A DNA stretch of 64,000 nucleotides from Diphasiastrum complanatum (taxonomy: Eukaryota; Streptophyta; Lycopodiopsida; Lycopodiales; Lycopodiaceae): NCBI GenBank assembly GCA_029204225.1, contig CM055101.1:57184806-57248805 (forward strand). The letters run 5' to 3'. Made by a program: the position numbers and the translations under genes. The notes beneath the pieces are model-generated. The model saw only the letters and a list, made by a program, of their open reading frames with translations. It did no database searches and was not told the DNA's origin. Positions 45,961 to 56,866 of this stretch are shown here, in pieces (the first letter of the stretch is position 1; the number at the start of each line of letters is the position of its first letter).

Positions 45961-46972
45961 AGTGCAACAGCATAGCACATGCGAGATAATAGGGCTCATG
46001 AGATTTTCGAACAACATACGTCTAGCTCAATTTTCACGATTTGCTTTCTAATAAGACGCTATGTCCGGAATGAAACCTTGAATGTAGGCGGACGCAAGAA
46101 ACGCTTTGTATCATCAAGTTTTGCTATTAGTAATATATAAGTTTGCCTCACGAAGGCGTTTTTAATTATCTGCGTGTTGACTTTGATTTTTTTTTGGTCT
46201 GACTCTCTCAGATGAGCCTCAGATGATTTTCTGTTGAGATTGTGAATACCCAGTGTATATTGTTAGTTTTGTGTATGGGTATTTTCTGTTATCTACAGGC
46301 ACAGATCACAGATGCCTTGGCCAGATATTACCAACAATACCAAGCTAAGTACATGTTTCATCAGCGGTACCAATGGCAGCTGAACATTCCGCAGTTTCCA
46401 AATCTTGAGTTTTAGAGCTAGAATTTTATGCTACTCGTTTTCACATTGGAACCAAATCCGTCCTGGTTTTCACAAGTTTACTAGTATTGATGTCTCTAAA
46501 AGAATAAATAAATCCGTCCGGTGCTACGCTCTTCCTTCCTAGTAATGTTGTAACTCAGCGTATGAAATGTAACACATTATTTTGTGGTGTTGTTCATATA
46601 AAACAAACTCGGTGAATGTCATGAATCTCAGCTTATATTGCTTATGTATTCCAGAGCAATATACTTTTTGCTGAACGTCTTTGAATTGGGTGTGATCGAA
46701 TAACAGACAAGGAGCTACTGTCTTATCTTTCACGTCATCCAAAAAATATATAGAGAAATGTGGAGAGAGGTGCATAGTGCATACTAAAGGAGAGTGACAG
46801 CGTACACAGTATACACTAGTATGCAGTAAGCACCCTGACACTGCACAACGTTTTTGCAACCCTGACGCTGCACAACTAATTTGCAAACACGTTTTCGCAA
46901 ATACATGTAAAAGAATACTAGTTACTCTGCAGCACGTGGCGCTTGCAAAACTTAAGCTATTTAATCTGCGCA
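45961..46972. other. 3' flank of HSP copy 3, nothing recognised
   Basis: AT-rich. A 144-codon open frame on the minus strand (46973-46539), rich in Cys and His, has no recognised domain and looks fortuitous. Confidence 0.4.
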
Positions 46973-47849
46973 ATTCTAGCTACAATAAGCTTAAGATTAT
47001 TTTTATTTGTAAAATCTGATTTGCTTAGCTTTTATAAATCTGCCTATAAAATGTAAGTTTTTTGAAGATAACTGAAAAACATTTCCTTAGCATTGAACAT
47101 TATACTTTCTATTATTTTATGTTTTGATTGATGTTTGATCAAGAGCTATTAGAGTTTGCATCTCATTCATAGTGTTTATCCAACATTGGCAAGATTGGTA
47201 ATTTGCTTGTCTTTCTAACCAAAGATGAAAGGTATCAGAGCTTGTGTTTCAAATTATGAGGGAAGCATTCACATATATCAATGATTTGGAGAAGATATCA
47301 ATACTAGAACATGCTAGATTGGATTCTACACCAAAATCGAGTTTATTGCATATGTAGATTGGATCTTTTCTGGATCAAAACCCTAAATAGGGTTATATTC
47401 TTGATCAATTCCGATTTCCGACACATTACTTGTTGGATTTGGCCGATTTTTAGAACATTGAAAAAGTCAAAGTGGTGGCTACAAGATTGCATATCAAGTT
47501 TTACAATTGCATGTAGATTTTGAAATGATCAATTTTTTGTGATTTTGTCAAAACTCTAATTTTGTTGGATCTCTAGATTGTGAGGTTACTGAACTTCATT
47601 TGAGTGTGTTTCAATCTTAGGAAGTGGCAAGGGTTATTAAATTGAGGATAGATCATAGGTTGATCAAGATTTCACTATTCTATGTGTTGATTTGCTTGGT
47701 ATAAGTGCTAGAAGAGAATTGAGAAGCTTCATATGTTTGTGATTTTCCTTTGAACACATTTGTTGCTGTTTAGAGGAGTCCTTTGTGCATTGAAACAGGT
47801 TGAAAGAGAGGATCAGGTCATTGCTACATCACTACATCAAGTTGAGTCA

Positions 47850-48052
47850 TGTTGGAAGTCAATGGTAGGCTTACCTCAACTAATTATTCATTGTGAAAAG
47901 TGAGGATAAAATCACTTTTTGAGATGAATGATGTTTTGGATATTCTTGTAGGTTTGGAGGAGAGGCCAACAACAGAACAAGATCAAACAAGGTATGACAA
48001 GAGGGCCAAAAGGGCTCTACACATGATAAAAATGAACATTAGAGAAACTTAG
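47850..48052 (+). pseudogene. Copia gag remnant in copy C
   Basis: Inverted counterpart of the gag scrap at 12024-12227, with a degraded primer site upstream (AGGTATCAGAGC at about 47230-47242) and a shortened LTR remnant before it. It contains an internal stop. It precedes gene X in the same orientation, as in copies A and B. Confidence 0.75.
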
Positions 48053-48830
48053 AGCCCGAAAATGGCCTTTGAAAAGGATGTTTTTTTATTTCATTTTTTA
48101 TTTTCGTTGTCATGTGGACCAATTGAAACGTTGAAATCGGGGTTCTATGTAACGTAGAATTTTTCAAATATAACTAAAATATATTTTTAAAATATATTGT
48201 TGTTTCATCGGGCAGCATGTGGAAATGCTATTGGTTGATGAGGTCTGCCCTTCCAGCTCATCACTACCTGAAGAGACCCAAAAATATTGAAAATGAATAT
48301 GACAGATGGTTGAGATGAGAAAATCGATGTACCATTGATGTATATGCATTGTCAAATCATGGTTAACAGGGTTAACCAGAGTTAATTCGTGGCGCCACAT
48401 AGATCAGTATTTCAAATTTACGCCAACACATTTTCTCAGATTCATGGCTTTTTGTCTACGCAAATTTTCAGATTCATAGTTCATTGTTTCAGATTTTTGC
48501 ATGTACATTACGAATGGCGCCATCAAGGAAGCCGTGCTCCTCAATCGACTTTGTGCTTCTATTTAACGAGACAGATGATAATGGATTATGGGTGCCAAGA
48601 AAATATTCAAAAAGCTCTTCGGTTTTGATGCATCCAGCATCAAGAGGAGCATTTCAAAAAAGCAAAAGGTCAAAACTATCATTTGGATCTTTTTGGAAGG
48701 CCAGAATTTTGGAGTTCACAACATCATCAAGAGGAAAATCTATTTTTGAAATTCTAGTCCAACATGTATGTATGCATTCAAAGATAAATGTGCATGGATT
48801 CAATCGTCAGGGTCACAAAAAAAACAATTA

Positions 48831-50930
48831 TGACTTAGGATTTGCTTTGCACAAGAACACAGATCATGCTACACAGTAACACAGACAGAAAACACTCTCC
48901 ACAGCAAGCTCACATAGCAACGGTATTTCTCAAAATGAAATTACACTGTACATATAGTTGTTCACTCAGGCAATCCATGCATGACCCAAGTTGTCGTTGG
49001 CGGGACGCGTGTCCCGTCGACTTGCCTCGTGGCGAGGCCAACTGTTCCTTATCCATTGATAGGACCCACAGTACAGTAACACAGTGATTCTACTTTAATT
49101 CTAACTCTCTCCCTTAAAGTAGAGTCTACTTTTTATACAATCATATACATACTTTTAAAGTGAACAAACTTTAAGTACAGAAAGCTTTGATCTAAACTTA
49201 TCAAACTTTTCTCCAGCAAGTGGCTTAGTGAAAATATCAGCTAGTTGTTCTTTTGTGCTACAATGAACAACATGAATTTCACGACTCAGCAGTCTCTCAC
49301 GTATAATGTGATACTGAATCTCAATGTGCTTATTTCTCGCATGGAACACTTGATTCTTGGCTAGTTGAATGCCACTCTGATTGTCGCTATGTAAAGTCGT
49401 GAGATTTTTCTGCTTCATGCCACCTTCTTCCAAGATTGTCTCAACCATAAAGATTCTTGTGCTACACTACACATTGCCTTATACTCTGCTTCTGTGGTGG
49501 AAAGAACAATTGTATTTTGCTTCTTACTAGACCAGGAAAAGCAACTACCACAAAACTAGAATACATACTCTGTGGTAGATCTACGATTATCATAGTCACC
49601 TCCCCAATCCGCATCCACATAGCCACACAACTTAGGTAAGCCATTATGCTTCCTTTAAATCAAGCCATACTCTGAAGTGCCTTTCACATAACGCAAAATG
49701 CATTTAGCTGTCTTCCAATGCATTTCCGTAGGTGCTGCCATAAACTGACTTACAATGCCAACAACATAGCATATATCTGGTCTAGTTGTGGTAAGGTAAA
49801 TCAAGCTCCCTACTAACTGTCTATACAGCGTGGCATCAAATGATTGTGACTCATCAAGCTTAGAAAGCTTTTTACCTGGTTCAATAGGAGTATTTACTGG
49901 TTTGCAATTCTGCAACCTAAACCTGTGCAGCAACTCTTTGACATACTTCACCTGTGTTAAACCCACTTCGTGTCCTTTTTGCCACACCTCTACTCCAAGG
50001 CAGTAATGCATCAGGCTGAGATCTGTCATCTCGAATTGTTCCATGAGGTCTTTCTTGATCATGTCTATCATCTCTTGATTATTTCCCGTAATAATCAAGT
50101 CATCAACATAAAGAGCAATCAAAGCAACCGTACCATCAAAGCATAAGACATATAGATTTGGATCAGAATGTGTTCTCACCATCCCCTTTGAATGAAAGTA
50201 GGCATCAATCCTGCTATACCACGCATGTGGTGCTTGTTTAAGACCATAAAGCGCTTTCTTCAAGCGACACACTTTATTTTCTTGTCCCTTTGCTACAAAG
50301 CGTAGATCTAGCACTTTCTACAATCGTACAATTCTTGCGCTTAGCTATACTGCTAGAACTTTGATGTTTCAATCCGTTCGTCAAATGGTATCCGATTGAA
50401 TGCACACTGACTGCAAACACCAAATAGCCTGCTTCAGAATTTCAAACTTCCATTTGCTGAGGTTCTGTTTCAGCCGACAACCCTTGTCTCTGCATCCTCA
50501 CACAGTCTCAAGCTCACCAAGCTTTTGTGTGCTAAACTCTCTGCATCAGTGTTTCTCCTTCCATTCAACCCACCGTAAACTCTGAACTCTCAGAAGACAC
50601 TTCTCCCGAAGATCTCTTCAACTACGATTTTGTACTGTGTACACTCCCTGTACGGCTCTGATACCAACTTAGAATTTGCTTTGTAGAGGAACACAAATCA
50701 TGCTATACAGTAACACAGACAGAAAACACTCTCCACAGCAAGCTCACATAGCAACTGTATTTCTCAAAATGAAATTACACTATACATATAGTTGTTCACT
50801 CAGGAAACCCATGCTGTCATTGGCGGGATGCGTGTCCCGTCTAGTTGCCTCGTGGCGACACCAACTGATCCTTATCCACTGATAGGACCCACAGTACAGT
50901 AACTCATTGATTCTACTTTAATTCTAACTC
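48831..50930 (-). mobile_element. Internally deleted Ty1/copia element with two LTRs
   Basis: LTR-like direct repeats of about 265-275 bp lie at 48833-49107 and 50667-50930. A perfect primer site (complement of 50655-50666) adjoins the right one, and a purine-rich tract (AAGGGAGAGAG, complement of about 49107-49117) adjoins the left one. The flanks match the two halves of gene X, which shows that it is an insertion. The target duplication is blurred (ATG on both sides). Only the end of Pol remains; gag, protease and integrase are missing. Confidence 0.82.
49155..50314 (-). pseudogene. Copia reverse transcriptase-RNase H fragment
   Basis: Open from 50314 to 49655. It includes KALYGLKQAPHAWYSRID, the RT catalytic motif ALYVDDLIITG, and the conserved GSLIYLTTTRPDICY and AAPTEMHWKTAKCILRYVKGT. 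The RNase H start is frameshifted (49654-49449). Its C-terminal half is readable at 49448-49155 with HSDNQSGIQLAKN, HARNKHIEIQYHIIRE and LADIFTKPL. It is part of the insertion at 48831-50930 and is non-functional. Confidence 0.92.
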
Positions 50931-52240
50931 CATGAGTATTGATATTTTTTATATTTAGATTTTTGTCATTCATAAATATCTAATAGTAAACTTATTGGAG
51001 CTAGACTGGGCTCGACTGATAATTAGTCGTGAATGACTCGCAAAAGACATGACTAAATATTAGTCGTCTATTACCAAAATGAGCAATCAGAAAAGTCAGA
51101 CAGAATAAATAGTAAGCATGTCAATAATAACACAGATCTGAACGCAGAACAAAGAGCTGTTATTAGATTAAGTATATCAAGTATACATGTCAAGAATCTG
51201 GTAGAGCACAAGACAATAGCGGGCAAAACCGCGTGCTCTACAAAGCTTATTTCAATTTGTGACGGAATGAAATCTTAATATTGACAATAAAGAATCAATG
51301 CACAACTACTTCGTCTATATCTCTTATAAGCTTCTGATGCTAATCTACATACACTCTCCTCTTCTGATCTTCAATCGTCAAACTGAATACGCAAATGGTA
51401 TTCAGTATATATACATACTGTTATAGGTGTGCAGATGAAGAAAGTACAGGGTGGATGTGTTGTCTGTAGGAGATCGTGGGCGGCTGCAATCGTTGTCCAG
51501 TTTGTTAGCGCAACTGCATGGGGTGAGCGTGAAAAGGGTGCGACGTTAGCCTGTGCTGAGGTGAACGTTGGTTGTCACTAGAACACGTATAATAACACAG
51601 TGTCGCGATTCTTCCGTTTTTTTTGCGCCTGTGAGAATTTGCATACTAATATGTAGACTGCGCGACAACGCGAGTAGATATGCAACATGAATGGAGGCAG
51701 ATTAAAATGGGATTTAGGAGAGTAGAGGAAATAAATCCAACAAACTTGCCAATCTGATCATTATCTTCTTGTATATTTATATCCATCCAACATAAATGAA
51801 TGGGAGCCCAGTGGATCTCTAGCAGGTGTGTTAGATGTTATTCACACTGATATTGGACAGCTGCAATATCGAAGTAGAACTGCAAAAGATCTAGCTGATA
51901 GTGGGATCCTTTTTTTATGAATCAATGTACATTCCTGATACAAAAGGAGATTTTGGACAAATAGTCCCAATTCCATTACCTAGTTTTGAAAGTGATGAAT
52001 GCATTACACCAGATGCTGCAGTTTCAGAATCATTTTGTTGCAAGATATATAATGATGTAAACAGTTCATTAAAGATAAGCACGGAATAAAAAACAGTCAG
52101 ATTGAGTTGGTTTATTTTCTTGAATATAAACTGATTGTAAGAATCTATATTGATATCAATAAAAACTCCATAAATGGGTTGTTTACCTGTAAAATGATTG
52201 TATTTTTTTTTTTTTTGTATCTCTATTTACAAATGGATCT

Positions 52241-54262
52241 CTATTCAGTGAATTTTTCTATATTTTCAGTATCACTATTAAGAACTGATAAGGGAACAGT
52301 TTCCTCTTTTATAATCTCGCCTTCCTCTATTTCGAGAAGGACTTCTATGTCTTTTAAGACAAGATGCCTCTCTACTATAATATTGCCTTCCTCTGTATTG
52401 GGAAGGACTTCTATTCATTTTTTAACATATATAATAATATCTGCATCCTGCGCAACCTGAGAGGCTTTTAAGGCAGGAGCAGCTTGCTTTTGAGGGCCCT
52501 TGATTTTAGGTGCAATGCTTATACATAGGTTTTGATCAATTATTGCCAAAATCTATATACATTGACAATAGTATAGGGCTCAAGAGTGAATTGTCATCAC
52601 AAAACACGTGAATAAGCAAATTGCAAACAATGATAGTAAAGAAATATGAATCAGAATGAAAGGAATTACAAATGAACAAAATATTACATTTTTAATATCT
52701 ACATCCACTTTTAAATTATACCACTCAAAAAAAACTTTGTATTATACATGACAAACTATGCACAACTGAAAGCGTCCATTTGTTGTACACACTGCATAAT
52801 TGAACAAAAACTAGTAATATTATGACAAAAAATTATGCTATGATGATAGATTTAAACTAAAAAAAAAATACATGCATATTAGAGATAAATAGAATATACC
52901 TTGAGAGATTTTATGGTTATCTCTCCAATTGAGGTTGCCGTTGTTGGTATTTTTCGAACGACATCATGAAGTAGAAAATCAAATTCTCTATGTGTATTAC
53001 AACTGAGTAAACTTTTACACATAGAAAATTTGATACTCCCTCCTTATTTATCTTTACAGAATGAATGTTCAGGCTCCAATGCCAACTGCAACAATCAAAA
53101 CACAAATATCGATAAATCCATACTTATTGAAGCAATGCCGACTGCAACAATCCAATTTAAAGCAAAAAAAACAAATGAGCCATCCTTACTTATTCTCATA
53201 TGGAATCAGATAAAATTTTTCCATTGGATTGCATTCGGTGAGATATACAGCCTTATCAAAATTGGCTTCTTTTGCCTTCATCGCTCTCATAAAAAATGGA
53301 CTAACAACAGAAACTACACCATGAGAATCAGAACTAATACTATCTTGCAAAAAGCATCATTCTGCTTCTACTATTACATTTGTAATCTCTGGTGTTTTAT
53401 CTTTAAGCTCAGCACAAAATTTGGGATCTAATCTATAGCTTCTATGTGAATCTGGAAGAAAGAAATCAAAATAATTGCTGAGAAGTTCAATTTATTAGCT
53501 AACTAAGCCTCGTACTGATTATAATGGTCAGAATACAAAAAACTTGAGCAGGATCGTATGGAATTCTAACGAAAATATTATGTACATGAGCAGAAAGAGA
53601 AGTAGATAGAATATTTACAGATTTCTCAGTTATTTTGTCGAGCTCCTCTTGGGTAATCATCACTTTTGGTGAAGAAACCTTCTGAGGAGTTGGACGAATC
53701 ACACAAGGAGGAGAGGGTGATTCTCGGTTTGAATCAGATTCTCCAACATGTGATTCAGAGCTCATGTGAGGTCTCTTGGCAGAGATAACTCAAGGAAGAA
53801 AAAAAACGGCTGGCCTTCGAAATCCAGCTTTTTTGGTTTCAGGCTACCTCTTTTTCCTCCTAGAGGTAGTCAACAAGTTTGTTCTATTCAGAGGCAAGTC
53901 TTTGGAGGTGCTGGTGTTATCCACATGCATACCATAATAACGATCCCGAAGTCTTCTGAGAATGACGGAAATCTGTTGGCATGATGGTGACACGCTTACC
54001 ATGCCTTGCCAAAAGACAAGTATCCTCAAAAAACTGGGCCAAAAAGTCTTCTATAGCACCCTGTAAGGCCTGCATGGTTGAGATCGATACCAGAACTGAA
54101 TATTGGTTTCGAGCGCAAGATAGATAGAGAATATGTGCAGAAAAGAGAATTGCGCTCGAAAGCGATATTGGAATCACAGCAGTATTGGTCTCGGGCGCAC
54201 GGTGGTGAGGTGAAATATTTTGCCAAAAGAGAGCACGCTTGAGAGCGATATTGGGAGCGAAA
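52241..54262 (-). pseudogene. HU pseudogene, copy C: leader, H3 C-terminus, linker, Ulp1-like peptidase, tail
   Basis: On the minus strand: hairpin-repeat leader (54262 to about 54080), then a junction straight into H3 alpha-2 (MQALQGAIEDFLAQFFEDT, from 54075), through RHGKRVTIMP to 53917. An alternative frame through the H3 end reads VILRRLRDRYYG, like canonical H3 ARRIRGERA. The linker is at about 53900-53520 (SSESHVGESDSNRES) and the Ulp1-like domain follows. The intron and His exon are present, and the Cys exon near 52790-52750 reads CVQQMDAFSCA followed by TAG. The acidic tail (about 52460-52241) is broken. It is the most diverged copy yet keeps the same motif order. Confidence 0.72.
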
Positions 54263-54297
54263 ACCAAAAATTCTGCAAAAAAAATGAAAGTTGCAAG

Positions 54298-54580
54298 GGT
54301 GTATGTATAGGAAATTTTTGCACATGTGAAAAAAAGGGATGATGACATGTGTCAGCATCTAACTGGTCCACGTGGATTGTTCGTACTGATAATGATGACT
54401 CAATTATGAGGCCACGTGGGTCGGGACACGTGCACGAATCAGATTTTGACACGTGTCATTCTGCACGTGATAGATGTCAAATCAATCATTGTCTGTACCG
54501 CGAAATATTAATGACCAATCATACGGAGACACGTGTCCTTTTGAAACTCTTCTACACGTGCAAAGTTTTTTTATAAATAG
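54298..54580. promoter_or_regulatory. Bidirectional promoter with seven G-boxes (copy C)
   Basis: Seven perfect CACGTG boxes lie within 192 bp (54369, 54413, 54427, 54450, 54464, 54530, 54555). They sit between an HU TATA-like box on the minus strand (about 54298-54312) and a Y TATA box on the plus strand (TTTATAAATAGG, about 54571-54582). Copies A and B keep only four and five, so copy C best shows the original design. Confidence 0.8.
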
Positions 54581-54599
54581 GTCATTTTTGACGTGGATT

Positions 54600-54860
54600 T
54601 TGACATAAATTTTGGATTTTTTATCCGGATATCGATTTCAAGCGCGCCTTTTCCACTGCCTACGTTCTGTTGACTATCTTGCGCCTGGAACCGATACCGC
54701 ATAGTCCAATATCGCATTCAAGCGCGTCTTACATCTTTTTTTTTTTTCTGATCTTTGTACGTGCGCTCAATACCCTATGTTCTTATATCTCTTTCGAGTG
54801 CACATTGCCTTGAGATTCTTGTCTGACCTACATTTTGTGCCTGAGAGCAATATTGGAAAT
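54600..54860 (+). repeat. Hairpin-repeat leader of gene Y (copy C)
   Basis: Three ~80-bp units. Left arms include GATATCGATTTCAAGCGC and CCAATATCGCATTCAAGCGC. Right arms include GCGCCTGGAACCGATACC and GTGCCTGAGAGCAATATTGG. They mirror the units on the HU side (about 54068-54262), so the promoter is flanked by inverted blocks of the same repeat. Confidence 0.7.
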
Positions 54861-54885
54861 TTCACATTTGTTCTTTTTGTTCCAA

Positions 54886-55684
54886 ATGTCTAATTTCGAT
54901 TCTAGTTATGGTTTTCAAGAATTTGGTATTAGTATTAATTTTTTGAGTATTTCAAATCCCTTCTTTCTCCTTTTCTTTTTATTCTTCCTTCTATTACTGA
55001 AGGTCCCGGTGTGGAAGCATTTTCTGAGATTTATCTCAGATTTAAGTCTCTGATCAATACTCCTTATTCAAATCTTGGAATAAGGACATGATTCATTATC
55101 AGGACCTGGTGGCACTTGACAAGCATAGCTATAAAGCTAAGCTTGACAGAATGTTCACCAAGTCACATAATGAATTCAAGTCTGTAGATGAGTGCCCAAT
55201 TCACGATATAAAATATAGATTTGTTGATTTTCAGAGATGCATTTGATTTTTTTTCTTTTGTTAAATATTTCTAATGATTCGGAAGCTGAGCCTTCCACTT
55301 CTAAAGTTGCTTCTTCCAGTGGTACAAAGTTCAAAAAGTCGAAGATTGTAGATATAGATACTTTTTTTTATTGATAAGAGCGTTAGTTTAGATGACTGTA
55401 CAAATTTTGATCCTACACAAAACAGTGCATCGTTTATTGGCCCTAGAACTCCCAACACCCTTTCTCCTTCTGATAAATGTCTTATCACATTCTCTACTTA
55501 TAATATAGATAATAATGCATTTTTGACATTATCAGATATATCAGATCTTTTTTATTTCACTGAAGCTGAGACTCTTTTCATTTTGAGCAAAGAGCTTGAT
55601 AAATTTTCAGATATAATTGATTTTGATGCCGATGATCTTCTCCCTGGTGTTGACGATGTACATAATGATGAGCTTTACTCATGA
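54886..55684 (+). pseudogene. Gene Y with acidic C-terminus (copy C)
   Basis: ATG at 54886 (MSNFDSSYGFQEFG). Frames are broken, but segments correspond to copies A/B (GPGVEAFSEIYLRF; DLVALDKHSYKAKLDRMF; SVDECPIHD). The C-terminal part exists only here: about 55265-55684, Ser/Thr-rich then strongly acidic (DIIDFDADDLLPGVDDVHND), ending at TGA 55682-55684. The original length would be near 250-270 aa. No known family. Acidic tails occur in histone chaperones and activators, but composition alone proves nothing. Confidence 0.5.
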
Positions 55685-56111
55685 AAAGATTCTAGCTACA
55701 ATAAGGTTCTAATTATTTTTATTTGTAAAATCTGATTGGCTTAGCTTCTATAAATCTGCCTATTGGCATTGCAACAGGTGAAATCACATGGATGCTTATG
55801 TGGCCATTGTGTCATGTTGCTTGAATCATGGAGTCGTAGGGAAAACCGAGACAAGTTTTCTTAAACCGATATCTTTAAAGACTCATTTTTTATACAAGCA
55901 AATAAACCTTTTTATGAGCAGAAGACTTTATTAAATGTAGGTTTTTTGAGGATAACTCAAAACAAAATAAGCTCACCAACTTGACAACATGCAATACCAA
56001 TGACATTATATGGTCCAATCTTTTCTACTACGTATTGCTTATAGCGATAGGATAAACCATAACCTTACCATATCAAGGCCTATGCCATTATGATTAGTAT
56101 ATATTGTATTG

Positions 56112-56848
56112 TTTTGAATTTCACACGTGTGGATTGTCCACTACATGTACTTGTGATCTCCTAAGGTGTGTAGATGCACCAAGATCAAGACTAGATTAAG
56201 ATTCAAGATCAATCTTAGATCCTATGGCAAAAACACACTACTACATGCATTCAATCACTTCCAACTCTCACTCACACGTGTGGGAAGTATTCAAAAAATA
56301 GTCTAAGTAAAAACAAGCTGCTCTCCTCGGGTAAAGAGAGAAAATGCATCATGAGCTCTCGGGTAGAGAGAGAAAGCTAGAAATCCAATAACTCACAAAA
56401 TCCATGAAATCACCAAATCAATTAGATTCAAAATGAGGAGTACAATGATACTAGTAGGTCCATGAGCTAGAACTATGCTTAACTATGATTGGACCATATT
56501 TTCTCACCTCTTGATCCTATTGGATCATTGATCCATGCACCTCTTAATTCTATTGGACTGTATTCAAGCACACCTCAATTTCCTATTGGACCTCACAAGG
56601 TTCCACCTCTAAATCCTATTGGACCTCTTGGAATTCATCAAACAAAAACTTTACACTTGTCTACACTCTAATTGGCACGTGTTTAGCCTCTTACGCTATT
56701 TTGGCTCAATAGTGGCATTACAAGTGGAAATGCATAATTTGCCATCTATGCCAAATTTATTCCTATCAACATCCTACACCTAGATGCTTGATGTAAAAAA
56801 CATAAGACCCCTATATCTAACATAGATAATCTTTTTCAATTCTTCACA
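56112..56848 (-). repeat. 3' LTR of the complete copia element
   Basis: 737 bp. It contains CACACGTGTGG motifs at one end and several spaced copies of CCTATTGGACC, which create a fortuitous small open frame (56489-56671). Differs from the 5' LTR at about 8 bases. Confidence 0.96.
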
Positions 56849-56866
56849 CTCCTCCTAAAAAATTAT

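Larger units (their letters stand above)
48514..52089 (+). pseudogene. Gene X in copy C, split by a copia insertion
   Basis: The first segment (48514 to about 48800, MAPSRKPCSSIDF...) is followed by a small copia element (about 48831-50930). X-homologous sequence resumes at 50931 and includes the Cys-containing segment (about 51430-51650, CVVCRRSW) and the GQIVPIPLPSFESDE segment (51901-52089). The charged segment seen in A at 10646-10942 is largely deleted or broken here. X ends at about 52090 and faces the HU tail. Confidence 0.5.
46973..55966 (-). repeat. Inverted, diverged composite element (copy C)
   Basis: Reading right to left this follows the element in copies A and B: copia LTR/gag, X, HU, promoter, Y. 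It is clearly more diverged than A is from B. Relative to A, the LTR is mostly deleted (47110 corresponds to about 13000), about 700 bp between X and the HU tail (A 9100-9803) is absent at about 52130, and the H3 N-terminus is deleted. But ~500 bp at the end of Y (about 55300-55835) is present here only. Direct repeats flank the unit: 46973-47047 against 55689-55763, then 47048-47078 against 55932-55962. Confidence 0.85.

Noticed and set aside
46539-46973. 144-codon Cys/His-containing frame
   Set aside because: Cys and His spacing fits no zinc-finger pattern, and no neighbour or promoter supports it.
56489-56671. 60-codon Pro/Ile-rich frame (also 61986-62168)
   Set aside because: It lies wholly within the copia LTRs and arises from repeated CCTATTGGACC motifs.
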